A stretch of 64,000 bases of DNA from Campylobacterales bacterium. GTDB taxonomy: Bacteria > Campylobacterota > Campylobacteria > Campylobacterales > Sulfurimonadaceae. The DNA lies in NCBI GenBank assembly GCA_014859655.1, contig JACUTT010000007.1, positions 1 through 64,000 on the forward strand, read 5' to 3'. The notes beneath the pieces are model-generated. The model saw only the letters and a list, made by a program, of their open reading frames with translations. It searched no databases and had not been told where the DNA came from. Numbering within the stretch: position 1 is the first letter of the stretch; each line of letters begins with the position of its first letter. Positions 32,494-41,393 of this stretch are shown here, in pieces. A program made the translations under genes and the position numbers.

Positions 32494-34437
32494 TTAAAAA
32501 AGAAGTTCTTCGTTTGCGCCTTGCGTGTTTTGCACCTGAGGCGGTTTGGAAATGGGCGTAAAATACTCTTTTTGGCCATTAACAATTGTACTCACAATCC
32601 CTTCAGGCTCATCGAATTTTCGTTTTGTCTCCGGGTGTGTGCGCAGTATATCTTTATAAAACGCTGCAAATACCGGAGCCGCTGTCCGTCCGCCCTGTTC
32701 GCCTTTAAACATCGGCGTATTGTCATCATTTCCGTACCAGACAATCGTCTGTATCTCAGGGGAGAAACCGCAGAACCAGGCATCGACGCCGTTGTTGGTT
32801 GTTCCTGTTTTGCCCGCAAGCTCTATCCCCGGTACACGCGCACGCCTTCCCGTTCCTTTTGTGACAACATCTTTTAAGATATCGATCATGATATAGGCCT
32901 GCTCCGGCGAGGTCAGTACCTCTTTTTTATTCTTGTATCTCATCTCTTGGCCGAATGTGTTTTGGACACTGTGAATCAGGATCGGCTCAACCTGGGTGCC
33001 GTAATTGGAGATCGTCGTATAGTAGCGGCTGAAATCAAGAGGCGAGACAGAGATACTTCCCAGAGCCAGAGAAAGATCGGCAGGAAGATCCTGTATGCCA
33101 AACCGATATAGCTCACGCCGCATCGTCGTCAGACCGATGTCTGTGACAAGATTGATTGTGGCAAGGTTGCGCGAATAGATCAAGGCCTCACGCAGCGTAA
33201 TGAAGCCCTTATAATCTTTTTCATAGTTTTTCGGACGCCACTTCTTCTCTTCACCATCGAGCTCATAATCATAAGTCCGCGCGATGTCCACAAGCTGCGA
33301 AGCACCCGAATACCCAAGGTCTACCGCCACCTGATAGATCAAGGGCTTGAAGGCTGAGCCCGGCTGCCGTTTTGCCTGTGTGGCACGGTTGTACTGGCTC
33401 TGCGTGTAGTCAAGACCGCCGACCAGGGCCAGGATATCTCCGCTTTGCGGCTCCATAGCGACCAGGGCGCCATTCATCTTCTCCATCAGCGTCTGGTTGA
33501 AATCTTCCGAGAGCCTCATGCGCTCAAGGCCCAGCTCATACCCTTTTTGAAGCGCTTCTCTTCCGGCTTCTTGCATGCGGATGTCGATCGAGGTCATGAT
33601 CTTGTAGCCGCCACCGCGCAAGTTGTCAAAGGTACCGTTTAGCTGTCGCATCACCTCGTCGACAACATAAGGCGCACGGTTTCGTGTCAGCGTATCGTCA
33701 AAGACCTCCGGCTTCTCCTCCAAGGCAGAGACATAAGCCTTCTCGTCTATCCAGCCGAGCTGATACATACGGCTGACAACACGGTTTGCCCGTCCCATTG
33801 CCTGCTCGTAATGGCGCGTGGGCATATAGTACGAGGGTGCCTTCGGCAGTCCGACCAAGACAGCGATCTCTTTGAGGCTGAGACGGTCAAGATCTTTGTG
33901 AAAATATCCCAAAGCCGCCGTTTTTATCCCGTAATATCCGTGTCCGTAGTAGATCTGGTTGAGATAGCGCTCCAGTATCTCCTCTTTTGTCAGTTCAGTT
34001 TCGATCTTAAGGGCGAAAAGAAGCTCTTTGAACTTACGCGAAAACTTTTTTTCCCGCGTCAGAAGTGTGTTTTTGACCAGCTGCTGTGTTATCGTCGAAG
34101 CGCCTTCTACCAGCCCTCCAGCCTTAATATCTTTGATGACCGCTCGAAATATGGCATCTACATTCACGCCCGAATGTTCAAAAAACATCGTATCCTCGAT
34201 GGCGATAAGCGCTTCGATCACCTGCGGCGGAATATGGGCAAAATTGACATAATAACGGTGCTCTTTGTCAAAGATATTGGCGATCTTGTCGCCGTTTCGA
34301 TCAAATATCTCCGTTGTCAATGTCGGATTATAGTTAATCAGCGTGTTGACCTCATATTTGACCTGGTTGTAATAGTAGGCCAAAGATGCTGTGCCCGAGA
34401 GGCCCAGAACTGCCGCTAAAATTAAAAAAAATCTCAT
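32494..34437 (-). CDS. penicillin-binding protein 1A (bifunctional)
   Basis: This inner-membrane peptidoglycan synthase of 647 residues has an N-terminal membrane anchor (FLILAAVLGLSGTASLAYYY), a glycosyltransferase (GT51) domain with EDTMFFEHSGVN and STITQQLVKNTLL (residues about 75-125), and a transpeptidase domain with SxxK in PGSAFKPLIYQ near residue 355, the SxN-type box YSRNLATINL near residue 407 and KTGTTNNGVDAW near residue 545. It overlaps the ABC ATPase gene by 4 bases (ATGA) and is followed by the outer-membrane gene. Placement next to bioF resembles the Helicobacter order pbp1A-bioF. Confidence 0.95.
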   Translation of the reverse strand: MRFFLILAAVLGLSGTASLAYYYNQVKYEVNTLINYNPTLTTEIFDRNGDKIANIFDKEHRYYVNFAHIPPQVIEALIAIEDTMFFEHSGVNVDAIFRAVIKDIKAGGLVEGASTITQQLVKNTLLTREKKFSRKFKELLFALKIETELTKEEILERYLNQIYYGHGYYGIKTAALGYFHKDLDRLSLKEIAVLVGLPKAPSYYMPTRHYEQAMGRANRVVSRMYQLGWIDEKAYVSALEEKPEVFDDTLTRNRAPYVVDEVMRQLNGTFDNLRGGGYKIMTSIDIRMQEAGREALQKGYELGLERMRLSEDFNQTLMEKMNGALVAMEPQSGDILALVGGLDYTQSQYNRATQAKRQPGSAFKPLIYQVAVDLGYSGASQLVDIARTYDYELDGEEKKWRPKNYEKDYKGFITLREALIYSRNLATINLVTDIGLTTMRRELYRFGIQDLPADLSLALGSISVSPLDFSRYYTTISNYGTQVEPILIHSVQNTFGQEMRYKNKKEVLTSPEQAYIMIDILKDVVTKGTGRRARVPGIELAGKTGTTNNGVDAWFCGFSPEIQTIVWYGNDDNTPMFKGEQGGRTAAPVFAAFYKDILRTHPETKRKFDEPEGIVSTIVNGQKEYFTPISKPPQVQNTQGANEELLF

Positions 34438-35126
34438 ACCCTATATTCCCGATTTAAAAAATTTGATGCTATCAGCACCCTTGTGTATTCCGCCTGCGGT
34501 TGATTCAAAATCACCGATGTCTCTGCGCTTTCGACGACTCTGCCGTTCTTTATGACACATATCTCTTCGCACATAGCCTCGGCACTCTTCATATCGTGCG
34601 TGACAAAAAGGATCTTGAATCCCATCGTCTTCTGCAGTCTTTTGAGAAGCTCAATCACCACTTCTCTGTTGTGCGGGTCAAGCGCTGTCGTCGGCTCATC
34701 CAGAAGCATCAGCTTGGGATCCGAGCTCAACGCCATCGCAATAATAACGCGCTGCAGCTGTCCGCCGGAGAGTTCGGAGGGAAAGCGTTCGCTAAGAGAA
34801 AAGTCAAGACCTACCTGCTTAAAAAGGGTCTTCATCTTCTCTTTGGGCGCAAAAAACTGCTTCGAGATCTTGGTCAGCGGAGAGAGTGCCGTAAATGGAT
34901 TTTGCGGAACAAAGGCCAGGCTTTTACCGCGTATCAGCTCGAAGGGGGCATCTATCTCCAGCTCAAGATGCATACTCTCCGGGAGCATTCCCAGCAGTGC
35001 CTTGAGTGTCAGACTCTTGCCGCTTCCGCTCTGGCCGACCAGAGCCAAAGAGTTTTTGAGCTCAAAAGAGATATCGACAAGGCTTTGGCCCTGATAGGAT
35101 ATGTGCAGTCTATCTATCTTCATCAA
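34434..35126 (-). CDS. ABC transporter ATP-binding protein, Opp/Dpp/Nik type, without permease
   Basis: This 230-residue ATPase has Walker A GQSGSGKSLT (near residue 34), Q-loop FVPQNPFTALSP, signature ELSGGQLQRVIIAMAL, Walker B LMLLDEPTTALD and switch His in FVTHDMKSAE. The N-P-F-T-A-L-S-P Q-loop is typical of peptide/nickel (OppD/NikD) transporters, but no permease, binding protein or second ATPase is adjacent, and the C-terminal cysteine-containing Opp extension is missing. It overlaps pbp1A by 4 bases and follows bioF by 8, so expression is coupled to both. The substrate is unknown. Confidence 0.88.
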   Translation of the reverse strand: MMKIDRLHISYQGQSLVDISFELKNSLALVGQSGSGKSLTLKALLGMLPESMHLELEIDAPFELIRGKSLAFVPQNPFTALSPLTKISKQFFAPKEKMKTLFKQVGLDFSLSERFPSELSGGQLQRVIIAMALSSDPKLMLLDEPTTALDPHNREVVIELLKRLQKTMGFKILFVTHDMKSAEAMCEEICVIKNGRVVESAETSVILNQPQAEYTRVLIASNFLNREYRV

Positions 35127-35134
35127 CAGCCATT

Positions 35135-36232
35135 TTATCTAATTTTACTTTTTATAAGACAACAGACATCCCTCAGCGCTTTTTCACCTGCCCCAAGTCG
35201 CGCGATAAGACGGATAATCGGCGCATCCACCGTCGGCTGGCGAATGGCGCCGACAAGATAGCCCTCCTGCAAAAGTTCAGCCTGGATCTGCACTGCCCTG
35301 CGGTTGTCCTCGACCCTGATAGGGACGATCAGTCCTTCGCATTTCAGACCCAGGATCTCTTCGATTATCTTCTGGCGTGAGGCGATCTGCTCTTTCAACG
35401 AAGGTAGATTTTTCTGGATATACTCTAGCGAGGCCTCGCCCAGGGCCGTATCAAAAAGTGAGGGGGCCGTGGCATAGATAATGGGTTTTGCCCGGTTGAT
35501 AAGATAATCGATGATGTGTGACGAGGCCAGGATATAGGCGCCGAAACTTCCGTACGCCTTGCCCAGGGTCCCCATCTTGATGTAGTTCGCTTTGACCTCG
35601 AGTCCGTAAAAGTCAAGAATCCCGCCCAGATGCGCTCCGATCACACCCGAACTGTGTGCCTCGTCTAAGACAAGCAGGGCTTCGTAACTATCGGCAAGAG
35701 AGATAATCTCTTTGTTCAACAGATCCGCGTCCATGGAGTAGATCCCTTCAACAGCGATGATCTTGCGCTTTGCGGATGAGTTTTCAAGCATTTTTCTCAA
35801 CTCTTCGGCGTCGTTGTGTTTAAAATAACTCACCTTTGATTCAAGAAGTTTCGCAGCCAGCACTCCCGAGGCGTGGTACTTCTCATCCATAAAAAGCTCA
35901 TCTCCCTTGCGCACGAGAGCTTCGATAAGAGCAATATTGGCGTTAAACCCAGAGCCGAGTATCACCCCCTCCTCATACCCGTTGACCCGGCAGAGGGCTT
36001 TTTCAAAAGAGGCGTGGATGCTATGGTAGCCATTGACCAGCATCGAGGCTTTTGGGGCATGAGAATCGCAGGAGGCAAGGCGTGCGCAGGCCTTGTTTAG
36101 CAGATCTTTGTTGTGCGCAAGCCCCAGGTAGTCGTTTGAGGCCAGATCGATGATCCTCGCGTCAAATATACGGCGCTCTCTATAGCGTCCGGAGCGCTTA
36201 AGCGCGGCCAGCTCTGTGCTATAGCTGATCAT
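35135..36232 (-). CDS. bioF: 8-amino-7-oxononanoate synthase-family aminotransferase
   Basis: This PLP enzyme of the alpha-oxoamine synthase family joins pimeloyl thioester and alanine in biotin synthesis. At 365 residues it shows LASNDYLGLAHNKDL, SGFNANIALIEAL, the PLP Asp/His in LVLDEAHSSGVIG (near residue 185) and the Schiff-base lysine in KMGTLGKAYGSFGAY near residue 220. Glycine C-acetyltransferase (Kbl) and other family members are alternatives; the length and the N-terminus favour BioF. It overlaps maf by 4 bases, and the ABC ATPase gene follows. Confidence 0.88.
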   Translation of the reverse strand: MISYSTELAALKRSGRYRERRIFDARIIDLASNDYLGLAHNKDLLNKACARLASCDSHAPKASMLVNGYHSIHASFEKALCRVNGYEEGVILGSGFNANIALIEALVRKGDELFMDEKYHASGVLAAKLLESKVSYFKHNDAEELRKMLENSSAKRKIIAVEGIYSMDADLLNKEIISLADSYEALLVLDEAHSSGVIGAHLGGILDFYGLEVKANYIKMGTLGKAYGSFGAYILASSHIIDYLINRAKPIIYATAPSLFDTALGEASLEYIQKNLPSLKEQIASRQKIIEEILGLKCEGLIVPIRVEDNRRAVQIQAELLQEGYLVGAIRQPTVDAPIIRLIARLGAGEKALRDVCCLIKSKIR

Positions 36233-36792
36233 AGCGCGAGATAGGGGAGGAGTTTTTCAATGCTGAGCCCCATAGCGCAAGACTCATAGCCTTTGACCTC
36301 TTTGATGTAGGACTTACAAAAGCCTTCTACCATGCATCCGCCGGCTTTTCCCCTCCACTCGCCTGAGTGCAGGTAGGATTCAAGTTTTTCTTTGTCAAAA
36401 GTGTCGAAAAGATACTCCGTGCTTGAGATATCCACAAGCTCAAACTTTTCGCTTTTGTAGATCATACAGGTGATAATGGAGGTGGTGTTTGCGCTTTGGC
36501 TTAACAGTATCTCTCTGGCATCATCAATATTTTTAGCTTTTCGAAGGATCTTGTTCTGGGAGGCAACAACGGTGTCAGCACAGAGAAGCGGGTACTCATG
36601 GTAGTCATATTCTCTAAGTGCGGCCTTGTATTTTCCCACCGTCGCCTGATAGACGAAGTTTTTTGCAGAGTGTGCAATGATCTGTTCTTCGTCATAGTCT
36701 ACAGGCGACTGGATGAAGTCAAGACCCGCACCGTGTAAAATTAGTGCTCTGCTCTCGGACTGTGAGCAGAGTCTGATCTTCTTAGTTTTCAT
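36229..36792 (-). CDS. maf: Maf-family nucleotide pyrophosphatase
   Basis: Maf proteins hydrolyse dTTP/UTP or modified nucleotides and are linked to septum control. The family start LCSQSESRALIL replaces the usual L-A-S-x-S-x-R-R, the core CADTVVASQNKILRKA carries the catalytic Asp (near residue 70), and GKAGGCMVEGF corresponds to the G-x-A-G-x-x-x-x-Q-G block. At 187 residues it is normal length. It opens the maf-bioF-ABC-pbp1A operon. In Helicobacter maf adjoins alaS; here two membrane genes lie between them. Confidence 0.88.
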   Translation of the reverse strand: MKTKKIRLCSQSESRALILHGAGLDFIQSPVDYDEEQIIAHSAKNFVYQATVGKYKAALREYDYHEYPLLCADTVVASQNKILRKAKNIDDAREILLSQSANTTSIITCMIYKSEKFELVDISSTEYLFDTFDKEKLESYLHSGEWRGKAGGCMVEGFCKSYIKEVKGYESCAMGLSIEKLLPYLAL

Positions 36793-36797
36793 AAGAA

Positions 36798-36803
36798 ATT
36801 ATA
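36798..36803 (-). promoter_or_regulatory. -10 box (TATAAT) for maf, leaderless spacing
   Basis: The minus strand reads TATAAT-TTCTT-ATG, leaving only 5 bases between the box and the start codon. Either the message is leaderless or the true start is further inside the gene. Confidence 0.5.
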
Positions 36804-36816
36804 CCGAAATTTGTCC

Positions 36817-37356
36817 CTAAAAAGAGCTCTGCAGGATGATGCCCAGCATAATCTCTACCGCACCCAAAATAATATTTATCGGCATCAAATAGTTGTAGAT
36901 TATCCAGAGTGCATCTTTGCACTTTTTGCACTCTTTCATATTGCTGCAGTGGTCGAAGTTCTTCGCAGCCCTAGAGTTGATCCATGCCATCAGACCCATG
37001 TTCATCACCATTACTGTCCAGATGGCGCCTTTGGTATGGATCATCTTGTACATGTCAACTGCCGTGTCCGTCGTCATAAATCCTTCCGGATCGATCGCAT
37101 TGTCTTTGTATCCCAGCGCCATTAGCACAGAGGTGAGAAAAAGAAGGATGATGAAGGGAAAGGTGAGCTTAAAAAAGCGCTTGTATCGCTCTGTCTCATA
37201 GATGTACTCTTCTGGTGTGGAGAGCTGGCGCAGCGGCTTCACTCTGCCATAACGCGCCGAGATCATAGCCCCCAGCCAGACAACCGCACTCAGGACATGC
37301 ACGAAGATGACCTGGTTAGCATAAGTACTCATTATGTGGTAGATAGTATCACTCAC
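36817..37356 (-). CDS. four-helix membrane protein, copy A
   Basis: This 179-residue integral membrane protein has about four hydrophobic segments: VIFVHVLSAVVWLGAMI (residues 16-32), FPFIILLFLTSVLMAL, AIWTVMVMNMGLMAWI and YLMPINIILGAVEIMLGI. The first and third helices keep histidine/Trp patterns (FVHVLSAVVWLG, MIHTKGAIW) reminiscent of CopD-like or cytochrome-b-type proteins, so haem or copper binding is possible but unproven. It is clearly paralogous to the neighbouring 37512-38051 gene. A loop here contains CSNMKECKKC, absent from the paralogue. It has its own promoter. Confidence 0.82.
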   Translation of the reverse strand: MSDTIYHIMSTYANQVIFVHVLSAVVWLGAMISARYGRVKPLRQLSTPEEYIYETERYKRFFKLTFPFIILLFLTSVLMALGYKDNAIDPEGFMTTDTAVDMYKMIHTKGAIWTVMVMNMGLMAWINSRAAKNFDHCSNMKECKKCKDALWIIYNYLMPINIILGAVEIMLGIILQSSF

Positions 37357-37412
37357 TAAGTTTCCTTTAAATATTGTGTCAGAGATATTAACAAAGTACG
37401 TCTTAAAATATT

Positions 37413-37420
37413 ATTATAAT
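37413..37420. promoter_or_regulatory. overlapping -10 boxes on both strands
   Basis: ATTATAAT contains TATAAT on the plus strand (37415-37420) and on the minus strand (37413-37418). The minus-strand box can serve membrane gene A (ATG at 37356). The plus-strand box is followed by TTGAGGAG and a 7-codon ORF (MGRKGKF, 37450-37473). Confidence 0.4.
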
Positions 37421-37472
37421 TTTTTATATTAAACTTGAGGAGTACAAAATGGGGAGAAAGGGGAAGTTTTAG

Positions 37473-37498
37473 AAAAAAGCCCCCTCAGAAAGAGGGTT
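37473..37498 (-). terminator. intrinsic terminator after alaS-membrane protein B
   Basis: On the minus strand CCCTC-TTTCT-GAGGG is followed by GGCTTTTTTC, a classic stem and T-run, 14 bases after the stop of membrane gene B. Confidence 0.75.
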
Positions 37499-37511
37499 TA
37501 AAAGAAGAGAA

Positions 37512-38051
37512 CTATGCGTGCGAGTAACGAAGCACAACACCCATATAGATAGCGACAACACCCAAGATGATATTAAGAGGTACCAGATACTTTCCGATAA
37601 GGGAGAGCTTTTTCTGCGCCTCTGCTATAGCATCGCCCTTGAGGGCCTTGTCTGCTTTTGCGCGCAGATACATCATACCGCCCAGATTGATCGCCATGAT
37701 CATCCAGATCGCCTCTTTGATGTGGACCAGGTTATACATGTCCATCGCGTTCTGATCGATCACATTGGCATTAGCATCCAGTGCGGCATTGCGAAAGTCC
37801 CAACCGACCGCCATCAGCACGGCAGTAATGATGAGTATCAGCACAAAAGGAAGCACTATCATAAAGAGGCGCTTAAGCGCGTGAGAGATGCGCTCCAGTC
37901 TGAAGTGGGGGTTCTCCACATGCACAAAGGAGTGGTGCGCCGCATAACGCATTGCTATCATTCCGCCTACCCAGATCACTGCCGAAATGACGTGTAAAAA
38001 CACGACCATTTCCGTATTTGCCCAGAAAAACTCTGTCATTGCTGCTTTCAT
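37512..38051 (-). CDS. four-helix membrane protein, copy B
   Basis: This paralogue of copy A has the same length and layout: VVFLHVISAVIWVGGMIAMRY (residues 15-35), FVLILIITAVLMAVGW, AIWMIMAINLGGMMYL and YLVPLNIILGVVAIYMGVV. Conserved positions shared with copy A include the His and Trp of helix 1, V-H-I/T-K-x-A-I-W before helix 3 and P-x-N-I-I-L-G in helix 4. The gene follows alaS by 8 bases and ends at an intrinsic terminator, so it rides on the alaS transcript. Function unknown. Confidence 0.82.
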   Translation of the reverse strand: MKAAMTEFFWANTEMVVFLHVISAVIWVGGMIAMRYAAHHSFVHVENPHFRLERISHALKRLFMIVLPFVLILIITAVLMAVGWDFRNAALDANANVIDQNAMDMYNLVHIKEAIWMIMAINLGGMMYLRAKADKALKGDAIAEAQKKLSLIGKYLVPLNIILGVVAIYMGVVLRYSHA

Positions 38052-38059
38052 TGACTACC

Positions 38060-40624
38060 TTAGATGTATATTTTTTTTTCTAACTGCTCTTTGATGTAGG
38101 CCAAAGAGGCTGATTTCGCCTCTTCTAGCCTTGAGGGATCTTTTCCGCCTGCCTGCGCAAAATCGTCGCGACCGCCGCCGCCGCCGCCCAGAATAGGCGC
38201 GATTGCTTTGATCCAGTCGCCTGCTTTTGCACCCGCATCCTTTATCCCAGCTGCGATGAGAACTTTATCACCTTTAACTTGAAACAACATTGCGCACAAA
38301 GATTGATTTTCATTCTTAAGCTCATCGATACGCGTCTTGATATCGCCACTCTTGATCTCTTCAACCACAACGCTGATCCCCTTGATCTTCTCTGTCGTCA
38401 GCTCCTCTTTTGAAGCCGAAGCGCTCTCTTGAAGTTCACTCTTGAGCATTTTGACCTGCTCTTTGAGTTTGCCTATCCCCAAAAGGATATCGCGGTTCTT
38501 TACCTCTTCTTCGGCTTTAAGAAGGGTATTGCGCTGCTCTTTGAAGAGGTTGTAGGCGGCATTTCCGCAGACGGCTTCAATACGGCGCACTCCCGCAGAG
38601 ACGCCGGATTCTTTGGTGATGATAAAGGTGCCGATCGCCGCCGTGTTGTTTACGTGGGTTCCGCCGCAGAGCTCGACCGAAGCGTCGCCGAAACTTACCA
38701 CACGCACCTTGTCGCCGTACTTCTCGCCGAACTGTGCTTTTGCCCCACTGTTTTTCGCCTCGTCAATACTCATCTCTTTTGTCGTGCGCCCTACGCCGCG
38801 AAGGATCTGGTAGTTTACCTGCTCCTCGACCTCGGCGATCTCCTGATGCGACATCGCCTTAGGGTGCGAGAAGTCAAAACGAAGGCGGCTTGCATCGTTC
38901 AGCGAGCCTGCCTGGGAGATATGGTCGCCCAAAATCTCATAGAGCGCGGCATGCAAAAGGTGGGTCGCCGAGTGGTGTTTTTCGATCTCAAGGCGAGAGA
39001 GATCGACGATGGCGTTTGCCCTCTGTTTGGTCTTTATCGTCTCTTTGACTTCGATGTGCGAGAGGTTGAGATCAAAGAACTTTCGGGTATCCGTTATCGT
39101 CCCGTGTCCCTCGATGACACCGATGTCACCGACCTGCCCACCGCTCTCTGCGTAAAAAGGTGTCTGCTCAAGCAGTACCCATCCTGTGTGAAGCGAGTGA
39201 AGCTCATCCACGATCTTGAAATCCTCGCTCAAGAGTGCCAGAACCGTAGTCTCATGGCCCTGCTTCTCATAACCGACAAACTCGTTTTTGCCGAATTTTT
39301 CTAGAAGGAGTTTGAACTCGCCCTCCGTCGCCGCATCGCCGCTTCCCTTCCAGGCCGCTTTGGCGCGCTCGCGCTGCTCTTTCATCAGTGCCTCAAAGGT
39401 GTCGACGTCAAGGCTAAGATGCTTCTCTTTGAGCATATCTTCCGTAAGGTCAAGGGGAAAACCGAAGGTATCGTAGAGCTTAAAGGCCACCTCGCCGCTG
39501 AAGACCTCTTTGGTGTGTGCCAGTTCGGCGTTGAAGAGTTCAATCCCCGAAGAAATCGTCTTGAAAAAACGCTCCTCTTCAAGCTGTATCTGTGTCTTTA
39601 CCGCTTCGGCTTTCGTCTCCAGGTAAGGGTAGGCCTCTTTCATCTGAGCCACAAGCACATCCACGATCTTGTACATAAAGGCCTCATGCAGACCCAGAAG
39701 ATAGCCGTGACGCACCGCGCGGCGCAAAATCCGGCGCAGTACATAGCCGCGCCCCTCGTTGGAAAAATTCACGTCCTGGGCAAGCAAAAATACCGCCGTA
39801 CGGATATGGTCTGCTATAACACGGTAGGAGGCGCCGCTCTTGTAGCTGTAGCTTTTTCCCGTAAATTCTTCGACCTTTTTGATCATCGGCATAAAGAGAG
39901 AGGTGTCATAGTTACTCAGCTTGCCCTCTTTGATGGCGATAACGCGCTCAAGTCCCATTCCCGTGTCGATGGAGGGCTGAGGAAGCGGTGTCAGCTCACC
40001 TTTTTTATTGCGCTCGTACTGCATAAAGACAAGGTTCCAGATCTCGAGAAAACGGTCACCCTCGCCGCCCATACGGTCTTCGGGACCGCTGAAGTTCTCC
40101 GCGCCCTGGTCATAGAATATCTCCGAACAGGGACCGCATGGACCTGTGTCGCCCATCTGCCAGAAGTTGTCCTTGTCGCCAAGACGCATAATGCGCTCCG
40201 GCGAAATATACTTCTTCCAGATCTGTTCCGCCTCATCGTCGCTCTCGTGCACCGTTACCCAGAGTTTTTCCACCGGAAGTGCAAGCTCCTTGGTGATAAA
40301 CTCCCAGGCATACGCAATCGCCTCTTCTTTGAAATAGTTGCCGAAACTGAAGTTTCCAAGCATCTCAAAGAAGGTGTGGTGGCGTGCGGTGTGGCCGACG
40401 TTTTCAAGGTCGTTGTGCTTTCCGCCGGCGCGAAGGCAGGTCTGGCAAGAGGTTGCGCGCGGGTTTTTAGGTACAGGCACTTCACCGGTGAAGATTGATT
40501 TAAACGGCACCATGCCTGCGTTGTTGAACAGCAGGGTCGCATCGTCGGGTACCAAAGGGGCGCTTTCGATCTTTGCGTGTCCTTTGGATTCAAAATAGTC
40601 TAGAAATGCTTTACGAACGTCCAT
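38060..40624 (-). CDS. alaS: alanyl-tRNA synthetase
   Basis: This full-length 854-residue class II synthetase has class II motif segments ([53 protein letters not shown]) in the first 240 residues, an editing domain with the zinc ligands [12 protein letters not shown] (near residue 548) and [15 protein letters not shown] (near residue 650), and a C-terminal C-Ala domain with the glycine stretch [16 protein letters not shown]. It charges tRNA-Ala and clears mischarged Ser/Gly. It is preceded by a TATAAT box and followed by membrane protein B. Confidence 0.98.
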   Translation of the reverse strand: MDVRKAFLDYFESKGHAKIESAPLVPDDATLLFNNAGMVPFKSIFTGEVPVPKNPRATSCQTCLRAGGKHNDLENVGHTARHHTFFEMLGNFSFGNYFKEEAIAYAWEFITKELALPVEKLWVTVHESDDEAEQIWKKYISPERIMRLGDKDNFWQMGDTGPCGPCSEIFYDQGAENFSGPEDRMGGEGDRFLEIWNLVFMQYERNKKGELTPLPQPSIDTGMGLERVIAIKEGKLSNYDTSLFMPMIKKVEEFTGKSYSYKSGASYRVIADHIRTAVFLLAQDVNFSNEGRGYVLRRILRRAVRHGYLLGLHEAFMYKIVDVLVAQMKEAYPYLETKAEAVKTQIQLEEERFFKTISSGIELFNAELAHTKEVFSGEVAFKLYDTFGFPLDLTEDMLKEKHLSLDVDTFEALMKEQRERAKAAWKGSGDAATEGEFKLLLEKFGKNEFVGYEKQGHETTVLALLSEDFKIVDELHSLHTGWVLLEQTPFYAESGGQVGDIGVIEGHGTITDTRKFFDLNLSHIEVKETIKTKQRANAIVDLSRLEIEKHHSATHLLHAALYEILGDHISQAGSLNDASRLRFDFSHPKAMSHQEIAEVEEQVNYQILRGVGRTTKEMSIDEAKNSGAKAQFGEKYGDKVRVVSFGDASVELCGGTHVNNTAAIGTFIITKESGVSAGVRRIEAVCGNAAYNLFKEQRNTLLKAEEEVKNRDILLGIGKLKEQVKMLKSELQESASASKEELTTEKIKGISVVVEEIKSGDIKTRIDELKNENQSLCAMLFQVKGDKVLIAAGIKDAGAKAGDWIKAIAPILGGGGGGRDDFAQAGGKDPSRLEEAKSASLAYIKEQLEKKIYI

Positions 40625-40683
40625 TATCTCGCCTTATTTCAGAAGAGTCTTTTAAAAAGCTCTCCTTGGTTAAAAAGTGCGCG

Positions 40684-40689
40684 ATTATA
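40684..40689 (-). promoter_or_regulatory. -10 box (TATAAT) for alaS
   Basis: GATATAAT on the minus strand lies 59 bases before the alaS ATG, with AAGGCGAG just before the start. Confidence 0.55.
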
Positions 40690-40720
40690 TCAAAGTAGGA
40701 GTAAAAAGAGTATAAAGGCG

Positions 40721-41083
40721 CTAAGCTTGCATATTATGCAAGGTTTCGCTGTAGACGCTTTGCATCTTGGGAAGGATCTCCGGAATGTTTTGCCTGAACT
40801 TTTGCAAAGAGGCAAAAGCCTCCTCGCTCAGGGCTTGTTTCTCCTCGCACTGGTCCATCATCTCCACCAGCAATTGCAACTGGTCCCTGTTTTCGACACA
40901 CTTTTCACAGGCGCCGACATTTTCACAAAAACCCTGGTTAATAAGCACATAGGCGTCGCTCAAGGCGTCATTGAGTTCTGCCAGAAGTTCGGGTGTTTCA
41001 AGCTCTTCTTTTGTACTCGCGCAGTTTAGAAATGTTTCCAAGTCTTTAAACTTTTTCTGAACGCTTTCAAATATCTCTTTCAT
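40721..41083 (-). CDS. small acidic helical protein with Cys motif
   Basis: I do not recognise this 120-residue protein (from MKEIFESVQKKF). It is mostly acidic helix, with four cysteines: Cys near 20, then CENVGACEKC (three Cys near residues 53-62) and one in MDQCEEKQ. The CxxC plus flanking Cys could bind a metal. The ATG at 41083 has GAGG seven bases upstream and is preferred over the track start 10 codons earlier. It lies upstream of alaS on the same strand, separated by the alaS promoter. Function unknown. Confidence 0.7.
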   Translation of the reverse strand: MKEIFESVQKKFKDLETFLNCASTKEELETPELLAELNDALSDAYVLINQGFCENVGACEKCVENRDQLQLLVEMMDQCEEKQALSEEAFASLQKFRQNIPEILPKMQSVYSETLHNMQA

Positions 41084-41129
41084 CTTAATACCTCGTCTGA
41101 AGTTTAATACCATATCAGTATCACTGCGG

Positions 41130-41227
41130 GCGATAGACAGATGCCCACACTCTGCGTTGCCCCTTCTTGCCTTAGCTATGGCTAGGGCTTCAAAGGGTCG
41201 CCTTGATTGTGAACATCTCTCTATCGC
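41130..41227. repeat. large imperfect palindrome (MITE-like or structured RNA candidate)
   Basis: Two 35-base arms pair imperfectly (about 24 of 35 positions): GCGATAGACAGATGCCCACA on the left and the reverse complement of TGTGAACATCTCTCTATCGC on the right. The loop contains a smaller hairpin, CTTAGC-TATG-GCTAGG. GGAGGTGCCC, the dispersed repeat core in reverse, follows at 41248. It carries no ORF and lies upstream of the small Cys protein gene. Confidence 0.5.
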
Positions 41228-41393
41228 TGAAGGTAACTGGGGTTTTTGGAGGTGCCCTGTAATAAAAGAATAAATGATTTACAATTAGAACGAGACACAA
41301 ATCTTAAAATATGTGATGTTGTTTAAATTTATAAGTGGAATAAAATCATGAAAAAGATTGGTGCAAATGAGTGAACCGACTACTATAAAGAAT

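Noticed and set aside
39419-40498. Long plus-strand ORF of 359 codons
   Set aside because: It lies entirely antisense to alaS, which has full motif support. Its residues show no family and it looks like a codon-bias shadow.
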